This document shows positions 1-7,609 of a DNA stretch of 64,000 nt, piece by piece. The stretch comes from Sphingopyxis sp. GW247-27LB. Its GTDB lineage: Bacteria; Pseudomonadota; Alphaproteobacteria; Sphingomonadales; Sphingomonadaceae. The notes beneath the pieces are model-generated. The model made no database searches. It was not told the origin of the DNA and saw only the letters and a list, made by a program, of their open reading frames with translations. The position numbers were made by a program, and so were the translations under genes. Location of the stretch: assembly GCF_002277025.1 (NCBI RefSeq), contig NZ_NIWD01000005.1, forward strand, positions 82,974 to 146,973, written 5' to 3'. Positions within the stretch are counted from its first letter, which is position 1, and the number at the start of each line of letters is the position of its first letter.

Positions 1-84
1 CGCCAGCTCGCCGGTCTTCGCGCCTGCCTCCGCTTCCTTCAGCACACCAATGATCTGCTCTTCCGAAAACCTCAAACGCTTCAT
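1..84 (-). CDS. IS3-family transposase OrfA, N-terminal 28 residues
   Basis: The minus strand from 84 encodes MKRLRFSEEQIIGVLKEAEA and continues with GAKTGELA. This is the typical N-terminus of the helix-turn-helix OrfA of IS407-group IS3 elements, the DNA-binding half of a frameshift-fused transposase. The gene runs out of the window, so its integrity cannot be judged. Its opposite-strand relative at 4471-4823 is a broken OrfB of the same general type. Confidence 0.75.
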   Translation of the reverse strand, partial: MKRLRFSEEQIIGVLKEAEAGAKTGELA

Positions 85-149
85 CTGTCCGTCCTTCCTT
101 CAAGGCCGGACTCTAATCACTGTTGGAGGAAAATCAGGGGGTCACGTCA
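1..149 (-). mobile_element. IS3-family element, partial at window edge
   Basis: This is the terminal part of an IS3-family (IS407-like) element that runs off the left edge. It contains the first codons of orfA and, to their right, a non-coding tip whose outermost bases on the minus strand read TGACGTGACCCC. The tip abuts the IS481 transposase fragment at about 149, where that reading frame is cut off. The exact boundary is inferred from where IS481 coding sequence stops. Confidence 0.6.
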
Positions 150-287
150 TAGGGCTTGGTGAGGCGATGCTCGATGCCGTTCTGCTCGCAGACACGGCCG
201 AAGATATGGCCGATCCATCCCAGTGGGCCGCCTTGGTCCCGCTGCACGAACTGTACGCCGTTATCTGTCAGGATGGTGTGGATCCTG
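150..287 (-). pseudogene. IS481-family transposase, central/3' fragment
   Basis: On the minus strand this segment reads RIHTILTDNGVQFVQRDQ and, after a short gap, CEQNGIEHRLTKPY. This is the second catalytic Asp region (ILTDNG) and the following GIEHRLTKP motif of IS481 DDE transposases. It continues the protein encoded at 4129-4470, which ends in KTVPYRI, so the two pieces were one gene before an IS66 element split it. The right part of the protein (the TNGQVERM region with the catalytic Glu) is missing because an IS3-family tip begins at 149. Confidence 0.75.
280..287. repeat. 8-bp target-site duplication of IS66, left copy
   Basis: The sequence GGATCCTG lies immediately left of the IS66 terminal repeat, and the same 8 bases recur at 4129-4136, to the right of the IS66 plus its IS3 passenger. 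Eight base pairs is the usual duplication length for IS66 elements. Joining the flanks across one copy restores the IS481 reading frame. Confidence 0.85.
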
Positions 288-385
288 GTAAGTGATAATT
301 TTCCCCCACGCGGGGCGGACGGGCGCGGGCTTCGATTAGAAGCTGGCGCCTAATTTCGTTGTATCTAATTTCGATCGTGCTTTGC

Positions 386-2019
386 TCAGGCGGCGTTGGC
401 GGTGGCACTCGTTTCGAACGTCATTTCGGCGGCCTTTGTATCGACCCAGTTCCCAGGTAGCAGGTCATCGATGGGCTCGCCGTCGCCGCGGGTGACGATG
501 CGGGCAAGGACGTCGGCCAGGTAGGCGGCGGGGTTGATCGCACCCAGCTTGCAGGTCTCGATCAGCGACGCGATCGCCGCCCAGTTCTCGGCGCCCAGTT
601 CGTGGCCCGCGAACAACGCATTTTTCCGTTGGAGTGCGATCGGCCGCATCGACCGCTCCACCGGGTTGTTGTCGATGTCGATCCGGCCATCGTCGAGGAA
701 CCGGACGAGCCCGGCCCAGTGGCTCAGTGCATAGTTGATCGCCTTGAGGGTCGGCGAGCCGCTGAACATGCGCCGGCGCTTGGCGTCGAGCCAGTCATGC
801 AGCTCGTCGACGATCGGGCTGGACCGCGCCTAGCGGACGGCAAGGCGCTCCTCGGGCGTGCGACCGTGGATCTCGCGCTCGATGTTGTAGAGCAGCCCGA
901 TCCGGTGCAGCGCTTCGGTGGCGATCGGCGCGCCATCGCCCTTGCCGCCGGCGTCGAAGAAGCCGCGGCGAACATGCGCCCAGCAATAGGCCAGCACCGA
1001 GGGTCCGCCGGGACGTCCCGCCTTGCCGAACTGGCCATAGGCTTCATAGCCATCGACCTGCAGGATGCCGTGATACTCGCCGAGGAGCTTCGCCGCCCAC
1101 ATGCCGCCCCGGCCCGGCATGTAGCTGTAAACGATCGCGGGTGGATCGACCCCGCCATGCGGGCGGTCGTCGCGGACCATCGCCCACAGGTAGCCCGTCT
1201 TCGTCTTGCCGCTGCTCGGCGCCAGCACCATCGCGGTGGTCTCGTCGACGAACAGGCGATCGCTCTTCAGAAGCTCCGCCTTCTGCCGGTCGACGATCGG
1301 CTTCAGATAGCCCGCCGCGCGGCCGACCCAGCCCGCGAGCGTCGCGCGATCGATCGTCACGCCCTGGCGCGCCAACATCTGCGCCTGCCGGTAGAGCGGA
1401 AGGTGATCAGCGTATTTCTTGACGAGGATATCGGCGAGCAGCGCTTCCCTCGGCAGGCCGCCCGGCACCACATGCGCGGGAGCCTTCGCCTGCGCGACGC
1501 TATCGCCGCACGATCGGCACACCATCCTCGGCCGCACCGTCACGATGACGCGATATTGGGCGGGGATGATGTCGAGTCGTTGGGACCGATCCTCGCCGAT
1601 CCGGTGCAGCGCACCGCCGCAGCCCGCGCAGCAGCCGGCCTCCGGCGCGATCTCGATCTCGTGACGCGGAAGATGCGCCGGCAGCGAGGCGCGGGTTCGT
1701 CCGCCGCACGCTTGCGCCGCGGCGGCGCGATGCCGGTGGCTTCCTCGCCCTGTTCGACCAGCAGTTCGGCTTCGGCCATCGATACGTCGCGATCTTCGAG
1801 CGCCAGCGCGAGCTGGCCGCTGTCGATCTTCTCCGACCGCTTGCCGAAGTGCATGCGATTGAGGACATCAAGAAGGTGCTGGAGCCGGGCGGAGCGGAGC
1901 CGTTCGGCGATGATCATCGCCTTTAGTGCCTCGACGTCGTCGGGCAGCTCTTCCACCCCCTCGCTCATGGTGCGGATGGATACATTATTTCGCGGTTTTC
2001 TGCCCGTTTTGTGCGGCAA
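386..2019 (-). pseudogene. tnpC: IS66 transposase TnpC, broken by frameshift and stop
   Basis: This is the main IS66 transposase (about 540 residues when intact). The N-terminal coiled segment (ALKAMIIAERLRSARLQHLL, then HFGKRSEKID) is encoded from 2019. The zinc-finger-like and DDE parts (CRSCGDSVAQ, LFVDETTAMV, GYLWAMVRDD, CWAHVRRGFF) are in another frame, so one base has been lost near 1685. An in-frame TAG at 830-832 then separates the C-terminal part (DIDNNPVERSMRPIALQRKN), which continues to 386. Two independent lesions make it non-functional unless they are sequencing errors. Confidence 0.85.
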
Positions 2020-2038
2020 GACGAGTCATTTTCACGGC

Positions 2039-2392
2039 CTATAACGCCATCACCGGACGCGCCACACGCGGGGCATGAACACGCGCCCAGTCGAGCCCTT
2101 CGATCAGCGCCGAAGCCTGCGCCGCGGTAAGGCTCATCACCCCGTCGCCGAAGCGCGGCCAGCGGAACGTGCCCGTCTCGAGCCGCTTCGTCACCAGCAC
2201 CAGGCCGGTCCCGTCCCATAGCAGCAGCTTGATCCGATCGGCGCGCTTGCGGCGGAACACGAACATGATTCCGGAGAAGGGGTCGCGGTTCAGCTCGTGC
2301 TGCACGAGCGACGCCAGGCCCACCATTCCCTTGCGGAAGTCGACCGGCTTCACCGCCACCAGCACTTTGAGTGGTCCCGGCGGGATGATCAT
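2039..2392 (-). CDS. tnpB: IS66 accessory protein TnpB
   Basis: This is a 117-residue IS66 Orf2-type protein (PF05717 family). It starts MIIPPGPLKVLVAVKPVDFR and contains KGMVGLASLV and the family signature FVFRRKRADRIKLLLWDGTG. TnpB is an accessory protein of IS66 transposition with unclear biochemistry. The ATG at 2392 overlaps the tnpA stop by 4 bases (ATGA), indicating translational coupling, which decides the start over a longer upstream reading frame. The gene looks intact. Confidence 0.9.
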   Translation of the reverse strand: MIIPPGPLKVLVAVKPVDFRKGMVGLASLVQHELNRDPFSGIMFVFRRKRADRIKLLLWDGTGLVLVTKRLETGTFRWPRFGDGVMSLTAAQASALIEGLDWARVHAPRVARPVMAL

Positions 2393-2793
2393 GTCGACAC
2401 CTGCACCGCGAGCAGCACCCGCTCGATATGGTCGGCAGTCACGCCGTCGGGAATGCGGATCGTCATGCCCTTGATGTTGATGCGGATCTCGGCGCCGCTG
2501 CCCTGCGCCTTCGGCTCCTCGACCATTGCCGGAACGAAGGCCGGCGCGTCGTCCGATTCCATCCGTTCGCGCGCTTCCCGGCGCCAGGCGTAGAGCTGCT
2601 GCGGCAGGATATCGTTCCGGCGCGCGATATCCGCGACGTTCGCCCGCGGCGCCATACTCTCGGCGATGATCCGGGCCTTCGCTTCCGGCGTCCACTGCCG
2701 ACGCTCGCGACCCGCCGGGATCACCTCCATCGGGCGAGCACGACCGTTCCCGTTGCTTTCGAAGCTACTTTCGAACGTCGTTACATCGCCCAT
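2389..2793 (-). CDS. tnpA: IS66 accessory protein TnpA
   Basis: This 134-residue protein is the first gene of the IS66 element. Residues about 30-75 (RRQWTPEAKARIIAES, then VADIARRNDILPQQLYAWRR) form the helix-turn-helix of the IS66 TnpA/transposase-8-like family. The C-terminal part (INIKGMTIRIPDGVTADHIE) is typical of IS66 Orf1. It probably binds the IS ends. It is intact and coupled to tnpB by a 4-base overlap. Confidence 0.9.
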   Translation of the reverse strand: MGDVTTFESSFESNGNGRARPMEVIPAGRERRQWTPEAKARIIAESMAPRANVADIARRNDILPQQLYAWRREARERMESDDAPAFVPAMVEEPKAQGSGAEIRINIKGMTIRIPDGVTADHIERVLLAVQVST

Positions 2794-2918
2794 CGCTAGT
2801 TACGCTCCCGATACAGAAGGCGCGCAACATAACGATCTCAGAACATTCGAAAATGTGGGGGTAAATTAGCGCTTACGGTGGCCTGCTGCCGGTTTGGTGG
2901 ACACCGAGATAAGTTCAT

Positions 2919-3779
2919 TCAGGCTACCCCAGCTTCACGTTCGAAGTCGATAGGACTGAGGTAACCCAAGGTCGAGTGACGCCGGGTCGGGTTGTAGAAG
3001 CATTCGATATAATCGAACACGTCGGCCTTCGCCTGCGCCCTCGTGCGGTAGATCTTCTTCCCGATCCGCTCGGTCTTGAGCGAGGAGAAGAAGCTCTCCA
3101 TGGCGGCATTATCCCATACATTGCCGGACCGGCTCATTGAGCAGGTGACCCCATTGTCGGCCATGAGCCGCTGGAACTGCTCGCTGGTATACTGGCTGCC
3201 CTGATCCGAGTGATGCAGGAGAGCATCGGGCTTGCCGCGCCGCCAGATCGCCATGATCAGCGCATCGGTGACGAGCTGGGCTGTCATGTTGGGAGTCATC
3301 GACCATCCGACCACCCGGCGCGAGAACAGGTCGATCACCGCAGCAACATAGAGCCATCCCTCGGCCGTCCAGATATAGGTGAAGTCGGCCACCCACTTCT
3401 GGTTCGGCCTGTCTGCCGTGAACTGGCGATCGAGCACGTTGCCGGCGATGACCGAACGATCGCCGTGATCCTTGGGAAGCCCGCGTCGCCGCGGCCTCGC
3501 TCGCAGACCCTGCGCCCGCATGAGCCGTTCGATCCGGTGCAGGCCGCAGGACACCCCATCGGCCAGCAGGTCGTGCCAGACACGGCGCGCGCCATAAGTG
3601 CGATAACTTCCTACATGGCTGGCACGGACCTTCGCACCGATCACCTCGTCGTCGCGGGCACGCTGCGACGGCGGGCGGATCAGCCAGGCATGGAAGCCGC
3701 TTCGCGAGACACCGAGCGCCCCGCACATCCATGCCACCGGCCAGATCCCTCGGTGCTTCGCGATGAACTGGAACTTCAT
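2919..3779 (-). CDS. IS3-family transposase OrfB (DDE catalytic half)
   Basis: This 286-residue integrase-core protein starts MKFQFIAKHRG at 3779. The HTH_21 region spans roughly residues 30-85 (SYRTYGARRVWHDL). The rve core follows with the catalytic acids in WVADFTYIWT, HHSDQGSQYTS and NAAMESFFSSLK. It ends with the RRHSTLGYLSPIDFE motif of IS3-group enzymes. It is read in the -1 frame relative to orfA, so the active transposase is most likely an OrfAB fusion made by slippage at the T-run 3809-3815 (A7 on the coding strand). Confidence 0.92.
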   Translation of the reverse strand: MKFQFIAKHRGIWPVAWMCGALGVSRSGFHAWLIRPPSQRARDDEVIGAKVRASHVGSYRTYGARRVWHDLLADGVSCGLHRIERLMRAQGLRARPRRRGLPKDHGDRSVIAGNVLDRQFTADRPNQKWVADFTYIWTAEGWLYVAAVIDLFSRRVVGWSMTPNMTAQLVTDALIMAIWRRGKPDALLHHSDQGSQYTSEQFQRLMADNGVTCSMSRSGNVWDNAAMESFFSSLKTERIGKKIYRTRAQAKADVFDYIECFYNPTRRHSTLGYLSPIDFEREAGVA

Positions 3780-4066
3780 ATCGAGTCCCTCGCGAAGTAG
3801 GCGGCGGCTTTTTTTAGGATGTCGCGCTCCGCCTTCAACTTGGCCAGCTCGCGCCGCAGGCGATCGATCTCCATCTGCTCCGGCTTCATCTGACCGTGAC
3901 CGGGAAAGGCATGACCCGGATCGGCGGCAAGCTCCCGGACCCATTTACGCAGCACGTTCGCATGCACATCCAGATCGCGCGACGCCTGCGCGATCGTCAC
4001 CCCGCGTTCGCGGACCATCCTCACCGCCTCAAGCTTGAACTCGCGGCTGAACTTCCTTCTTTGCAT
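3776..4066 (-). CDS. IS3-family transposase OrfA
   Basis: This 96-residue helix-turn-helix protein starts MQRRKFSREFKLEAVRMVRE. It has the HTH (VTIAQASRDLDVHANVLRKW) at about residues 23-43 and a C-terminal leucine-zipper-like helix (IDRLRRELAKLKAERDILKK). It supplies sequence-specific binding to the IS ends. The A-rich slippery run lies in its last codons and allows fusion to OrfB. Confidence 0.92.
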   Translation of the reverse strand: MQRRKFSREFKLEAVRMVRERGVTIAQASRDLDVHANVLRKWVRELAADPGHAFPGHGQMKPEQMEIDRLRRELAKLKAERDILKKAAAYFARDSI

Positions 4067-4128
4067 TGTGGACCTCCGATAGGTGGAAACACCCTATCTC
4101 GGTGTCCACCAAACCGGCAGCAGGCCAC

Positions 4129-4136
4129 GGATCCTG
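4129..4136. repeat. 8-bp target-site duplication of IS66, right copy
   Basis: This GGATCCTG matches 280-287. The first two bases are shared with the CGG duplication of the IS3 element, because that element inserted at the IS66 border. Confidence 0.85.
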
Positions 4137-4470
4137 TATGGCACCGTCTTGATAAGCACGCGCAGGAACGCTGCCGCGGCAAGCTTGGTCGCCCGGCGAT
4201 AGATGCGGGCGAACACCAGCTTCGAGGTGCGGTCCACTTCGACATAGAGGAAGCCTCTTCCGCCTTCATAGCGCAGTTCCGCGATATCGACGTGGAAGTA
4301 GCCAATCTCATATTTCTTGAACTTCTTCGGCTTCTCCCGATCGGCTTTGGGCAACCGACTGATCCCGTGGCGTTGCAGGCAACGGTGCAGCGACGAGCGT
4401 GTCAGGTGTGGGATCACGTCCTTCAGCGCGATGAACACGTCGTCGAGCGGCAATCGCGCCTGCACCGGAC
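4137..4470 (-). pseudogene. IS481-family transposase, N-terminal/catalytic fragment
   Basis: The minus strand encodes LPLDDVFIALKDVIPHLTRS, SLHRCLQRHGISRLPKADRE, then YEIGYFHVDIAELRYEGGRG and VDRTSKLVFARIYRRATKL. This is the region leading into and including the first catalytic Asp (HVDIAE) of IS481 transposases. It ends at KTVPYRI, where the IS66 insertion begins, and resumes at 287. The extreme N-terminus is missing because the sequence changes to an IS3-type fragment at about 4470. Confidence 0.8.
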
Positions 4471-4823
4471 ACCGGATGTGTTCGAGGTGCTGGAACGGGG
4501 CTGCGCGCAAGTGGGTTATCCCGCCTCGATCAGGGCTGACAATGGCAGCGAATTTTATCTCCCGCGAGCTCGATCTGTGGGCCTACATGAAGGGCGTGAC
4601 GCTCGACTTCTCGCGGCCTGGCAAGCCCACCGACAACGCGTTCATCGAGAGCTTCAACGGCAAGGAATGCCTTAACGCCCACTGGTTCATGAGCCTGGAT
4701 GACGCGGTGCGAAAATGCGAGGCTTGGCGTAGGGACTACAACGAGGTACGACCGCACAGCGCGATCGAAAACAAATCACCGATATCGCTCATGTTGGCAT
4801 CAGCGGCACATGGCCCGCCCTGA
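4471..4823 (+). pseudogene. IS3-family (IS407-like) OrfB, C-terminal remnant with frameshift
   Basis: The plus strand encodes VFEVLERGCAQVGYPASIRA, then DNGSEF, and in the next frame ISRELDLWAYMKGVTLDFSR, NAFIESFNGKECLNAHWF, and the tail RRDYNEVRPHSAIENKSP. These are the last two catalytic motifs of an IS407-group OrfB. One extra T in the run near 4553-4556 shifts the frame. The usual FNGxFRxECLN motif lacks three residues. The 5' half is absent. It is a dead remnant. Confidence 0.8.
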
Positions 4824-5020
4824 TGTCAGCACGCTGGAAGGCTGCCAGCAGGGCGGTCCAGAAACGGGTAGCAGCTCAGAAGCCATCGAGTATCTTGGCA
4901 AGTTCTGGACGATCCTGGGATGTCGGTTTGCCCCGAACTTCGTCGTTCTGATCGCAATGCAACTCGGGTACGCAAATCCTTGTCCCTGGTTCACTTGACA
5001 AATTTTCAGAAGTAGCAATT

Positions 5021-5497
5021 TTAGCTCCTATCCTGAGTAGCAGGTAAAGATTGTGCTGTTCTTGACTGATTTTCAGCAGGGACTCGAACCTCGGCGCGCA
5101 GAGGTTCCTGGGCGCGTTCAAATTCGCCGCGGTGTGCAGCCCATCCTGCTCGTCTGCCGATATGAGTCCAGATCAGATATTCGATGTCGGCCCATTCGAA
5201 TGGCGCTGGATCGATCGACGAAGCTTGGCTGTAGTCAGGGTCCAACAAGGGAAGAAGGACGAACGCGGGCGCGAGACGGAGCGCCGCTGCGCAACGTAAA
5301 TGGTCATCGAGCGCCACGGCCGGGTTACCGCTCTCGATCTCTCGTAGCCAACGAACGCTCAATCCAACTCTGCGGGCAAGATGCTCCTGACTCAAGCGAC
5401 GGCGAAGACGCTCGCTTTCGATGCGCCGCCCAGAGAACTCCTTGAGCTGATCCAGCGAAGCGACGCCGCCCTTCTCGCATGTCCTGGTGTCCGACAT
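5021..5497 (-). CDS. XRE-family transcriptional regulator
   Basis: This 158-residue protein has a Cro/C1-type helix-turn-helix at about residues 24-75 (ERLRRRLSQEHLARRVGLSV, then LREIESGNPAVALDDHLRC). The C-terminal half has no domain I recognise. It stands divergent from, and next to, the conjugative transfer operon that starts at 5862. With the 26-bp inverted repeat at 5656-5681 between them, it is the natural candidate for controlling transfer gene expression. The last 40 residues are basic and Gln/Arg rich. The regulatory target is inference. Confidence 0.8.
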   Translation of the reverse strand: MSDTRTCEKGGVASLDQLKEFSGRRIESERLRRRLSQEHLARRVGLSVRWLREIESGNPAVALDDHLRCAAALRLAPAFVLLPLLDPDYSQASSIDPAPFEWADIEYLIWTHIGRRAGWAAHRGEFERAQEPLRAEVRVPAENQSRTAQSLPATQDRS

Positions 5498-5861
5498 GAG
5501 CTTCCGTCCGAATAGTATGTGGTGCGCTAGCGCTCCATGCGAGGCTGGCTATCGCTGAGCGACACAGCAAGTAGAGATGCTTTCAGTCTATTAGCTTCGT
5601 TCATCTTCAAGGATTTCAGTCTGTGTCGCGCCTGACGCAATTCCCTTCAATTCATTGATTCCAATATGAAAGTTGGAATCACGATGCTCGGCTGCGGCAC
5701 AATCGTGCCGCCTTGGGGAACGCGCCTGCCCTCACGATTGCCGCTGGCTCACAGCGCGTCCATCTATCCCTCCGTTCCGACCGGCTGACTTATCACTGGC
5801 TGCCTCATCGGACGTTCACGCAACCCACATCGAACGGGCGCCGTCGCGCCAGGGAGGACTC
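5498..5861. promoter_or_regulatory. Divergent intergenic region, XRE gene / transfer operon
   Basis: These 364 bases separate the minus-strand XRE gene from the first transfer gene. I see no protein-coding pattern that belongs to a gene; the reading frame open upstream of 5862 lacks a credible start and ribosome site. The segment is visibly more AT-rich than its surroundings around 5590-5680 and holds the inverted repeat at 5656-5681. It should contain both promoters, though I cannot place -35/-10 boxes with confidence. Confidence 0.5.
5656..5681. promoter_or_regulatory. Candidate operator, 9-bp inverted repeat
   Basis: TGATTCCAA and TTGGAATCA form a perfect 9-bp inverted repeat around an 8-base spacer. 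The geometry (17 bp centre to centre) suits a dimeric helix-turn-helix protein. It lies between the XRE gene and the transfer operon, so the XRE protein is the obvious candidate ligand. I found no second copy near traU. Confidence 0.55.
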
Positions 5862-6698
5862 ATGTCATGCGATTCCGCGAACGATCGTGCTGCGCCTCGA
5901 TTCCGGTTATCGTCATTATCGGCGAACGGCCCCTTCAAGAAACCTGCCGTCTTACTGGCGGCGGCCGCACTTCTCGCCTCGCCGGTCGTTTGTGCACAAG
6001 AGAAGACGGAGAAGGTGTTGCTGGCAAAAGCCGCAGCGGAGGCGGAGCAGCAACTCAAGCAAACCTTCACAAATCTCCAGTTCGATGATTTCGAACCGGC
6101 GCCGGTGAAAGGCGCGATCTATCAAGCGAGTGCTGGCGGCCGGATCGTCTATTATGCGCCCGAGAGCGAGCATCTCTTGTTCGCGTCGATCTTCGACAAG
6201 AACGGCGTCAATCTGACAGCCCTCGCGCAGGAAGCCGGCATCTCCAACCGTCTGAAATCGATAGACTCCTCACAGGCGCTTGAAATCGGCCCCAAGGATG
6301 CGCCGACGGTGATCGAATTTACCGATCCCGACTGCCCCTATTGTCGCGCGCTTAATCGATATTGGGCAGCGAAGGCCGCCGAGGGAAAACCGGTCCGGCG
6401 TCTCATATTCTTCGTGAGCGGCATTCATCCGGAAGCCGCGGCAAAGTCCGAGCACATCCTGTGCTCAGTCGATAAGGCGGTAGCCTTTAAAGCCATCTAT
6501 TCGGGTGCCGCGCCGACAGCGCTGCGAACCTGCGCTGAAGGCCGCGGAAAGGTCGAAGCTCACGCCAAAGTGGTCAGCGCCGCTGGTGTCAGCGGGACGC
6601 CGACCTTGATCGCGGGCGGCAAGCTCATCTCCGGATTTCAGCAGGCCGAGATCGAGGCCTTTCTATCCTCGGCGAAGACCAACCGTGTCTCTCGCTGA
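5862..6698 (+). CDS. DsbC/DsbG-like thiol:disulfide interchange protein
   Basis: This 278-residue secreted protein has a hydrophobic signal segment at about residues 30-48 (KPAVLLAAAALLASPVVCAQ). It has a thioredoxin fold with CPYC at residues 158-161 and the cis-Pro motif SGTPTLIAGG near residue 246. DsbC-type proteins isomerise disulfides in periplasmic proteins, and F-type transfer systems with Cys-rich TraU/TraN often carry one. The start at 5862 is chosen for the strong AGGGAGGA ribosome site, although the frame is open further upstream. It heads the transfer operon; its substrates are probably TraU, TraN and TraH (inference). Confidence 0.85.
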   Translation: MSCDSANDRAAPRFRLSSLSANGPFKKPAVLLAAAALLASPVVCAQEKTEKVLLAKAAAEAEQQLKQTFTNLQFDDFEPAPVKGAIYQASAGGRIVYYAPESEHLLFASIFDKNGVNLTALAQEAGISNRLKSIDSSQALEIGPKDAPTVIEFTDPDCPYCRALNRYWAAKAAEGKPVRRLIFFVSGIHPEAAAKSEHILCSVDKAVAFKAIYSGAAPTALRTCAEGRGKVEAHAKVVSAAGVSGTPTLIAGGKLISGFQQAEIEAFLSSAKTNRVSR

Positions 6699-6882
6699 AT
6701 TCCATCTCTTCATGGCGGCTGCTCGGACGCAGAGAGCATCATCGCTCTCGGTCCCAACGCACCGGAATGCCGGCGGCGACGCCCCTTCGGGCCGTCCAGC
6801 ACCGCCGTCGGCCGACAACGATCACCATCGATGCCGGCAGGCAGAGTTCAGGGCGGCCCAATGCCCAAGAAAGCAATCATTC

Positions 6883-7197
6883 ATGGTCAAAAAACTTACC
6901 AGAACCGTACTTTCGGCCGCCGATGTCGGCGTACCGGTCCTGCTTCTGTCGCTCCTCGCGGCAAGCGCCCACGCCTTTACCGCGCCCGTGGCGGGGGATC
7001 TCGGCTACGACATCTACGACATTGTCGTGAACCAGGGTGTCAAAGGCCCGCTCGGCTTCGTCGGGGGCGTCGCCGCCTTCCTGTTCGGCGTGTCGCGACT
7101 GTTCAGCAATATCATGATCGGCATCCCGACGATCGTCGCTGCCGTCTGCCTCATTAAGGCGGACAGCATCCTTCAAACCTTCGGCATGGTGATCTGA
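6883..7197 (+). CDS. traA: Type IV secretion pilin precursor (TraA/TrbC-like)
   Basis: This 104-residue protein has a long signal region (residues 1-36, LSAADVGVPVLLLSLLAASA, ending AHAF). Two hydrophobic stretches follow (LGFVGGVAAFLFGVSRLF and IMIGIPTIVAAVCLI) separated by a short turn. This is the layout of VirB2/TraA pilins, the main subunit of the conjugative pilus. The start at 6883 was chosen because it gives a normal signal peptide; the frame is open for 66 more codons upstream without a good start. It lies directly before traL, as in other F-type systems, with two RNA hairpins in between. Confidence 0.8.
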   Translation: MVKKLTRTVLSAADVGVPVLLLSLLAASAHAFTAPVAGDLGYDIYDIVVNQGVKGPLGFVGGVAAFLFGVSRLFSNIMIGIPTIVAAVCLIKADSILQTFGMVI

Positions 7198-7203
7198 CGG
7201 CAT

Positions 7204-7272
7204 CGGAACGTGGGCAAGCATTCGGGTTCCACGCTCGCCCACGTTCCGGTCACCGGGAGGAAGTGCTCCCGG
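7204..7272 (+). promoter_or_regulatory. Two RNA hairpins between traA and traL
   Basis: A stem of 12 perfect base pairs (7204-7215 with 7237-7248, arm CGGAACGTGGGC) starts 7 bases after the pilin stop codon. A second stem of 7 bp follows (CCGGGAG 7253-7259 with CTCCCGG 7266-7272, 6-base loop). Neither is followed by a T-run, so simple intrinsic termination is unlikely. They may protect the pilin mRNA or partly block read-through so that pilin is made in excess (inference). Confidence 0.6.
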
Positions 7273-7334
7273 ACCCTCGTCTTCGCTTTCGATTTGCTTC
7301 GCTGGTGAGGACCGTAGCAGGAGGAGAAGGGTCG

Positions 7335-7601
7335 ATGGACGAACGCTTGCCCCAATATCTGCACAAGCCGGTTCAGATCCTGTGGTTCGGATCGGACGAG
7401 TTCGTGTTGGTGGTCACCACCATCTTCGTCGCCGTCATCGTCGGCGGACTGGTCGGTTGGGCGTTCATCGCGGCCCTTCTCCTTTTCCTGCCATGGAAGC
7501 GCGCGCAGCCGCGCGGTTTCCTCGCCCATCTCGCATGGCGCTGGGGGATGCTTCGCTTTCGCCATTATCCGGGTCCGACCCAAACCCGATTTTACGAGTG
7601 A
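7335..7601 (+). CDS. traL: TraL, pilus assembly inner-membrane protein
   Basis: This 88-residue protein starts MDERLPQYLHKPVQILWFG, has a hydrophobic segment at about residues 23-48 (FVLVVTTIFVAVIVGGLVGW) and a basic tail ending FRHYPGPTQTRFYE. The YLxxPxQILWF start and the final tyrosine-rich tail are typical of TraL, the VirB3-like component of F-type systems. The start at 7335 follows GGAGGAGAAGGGTCG. It is followed after 8 bases by traE. Confidence 0.85.
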   Translation: MDERLPQYLHKPVQILWFGSDEFVLVVTTIFVAVIVGGLVGWAFIAALLLFLPWKRAQPRGFLAHLAWRWGMLRFRHYPGPTQTRFYE

Positions 7602-7609
7602 GGCCGCAG

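Larger units (their letters stand above)
288..2876 (-). mobile_element. IS66-family insertion sequence, complete ends, broken tnpC
   Basis: The left end reads GTAAGTGATAATTTTCCCCC and the right end on the minus strand reads GTAAGCGCTAATTTACCCCC. These are matching IS66-type terminal inverted repeats beginning GTAAGC/T. Between them lie tnpA, tnpB and tnpC in the usual order on the minus strand. The element interrupts an IS481 transposase gene and is flanked by GGATCCTG. An IS3 element has landed at its right border, so the right duplication copy is displaced to 4129-4136. Confidence 0.9.
2879..4127 (-). mobile_element. IS3-family insertion sequence (complete, 1249 bp)
   Basis: The element has 33-bp perfect terminal inverted repeats (2879-2911 and 4095-4127) starting TGGCCTGCTGCCGG. 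It is flanked by the 3-bp duplication CGG (2876-2878 and 4128-4130). It carries orfA and orfB in the minus orientation with a run of seven A at the overlap for programmed -1 frameshifting. It inserted exactly across the junction between the last base of the IS66 element and that element's target duplication. Both genes look intact. Confidence 0.92.

Noticed and set aside
602..2044. Long plus-strand open frame (480 codons) across the IS66 element
   Set aside because: It is the antisense of tnpC; the product is Arg/Ala/His-rich without a family, and IS66 motifs lie on the minus strand.
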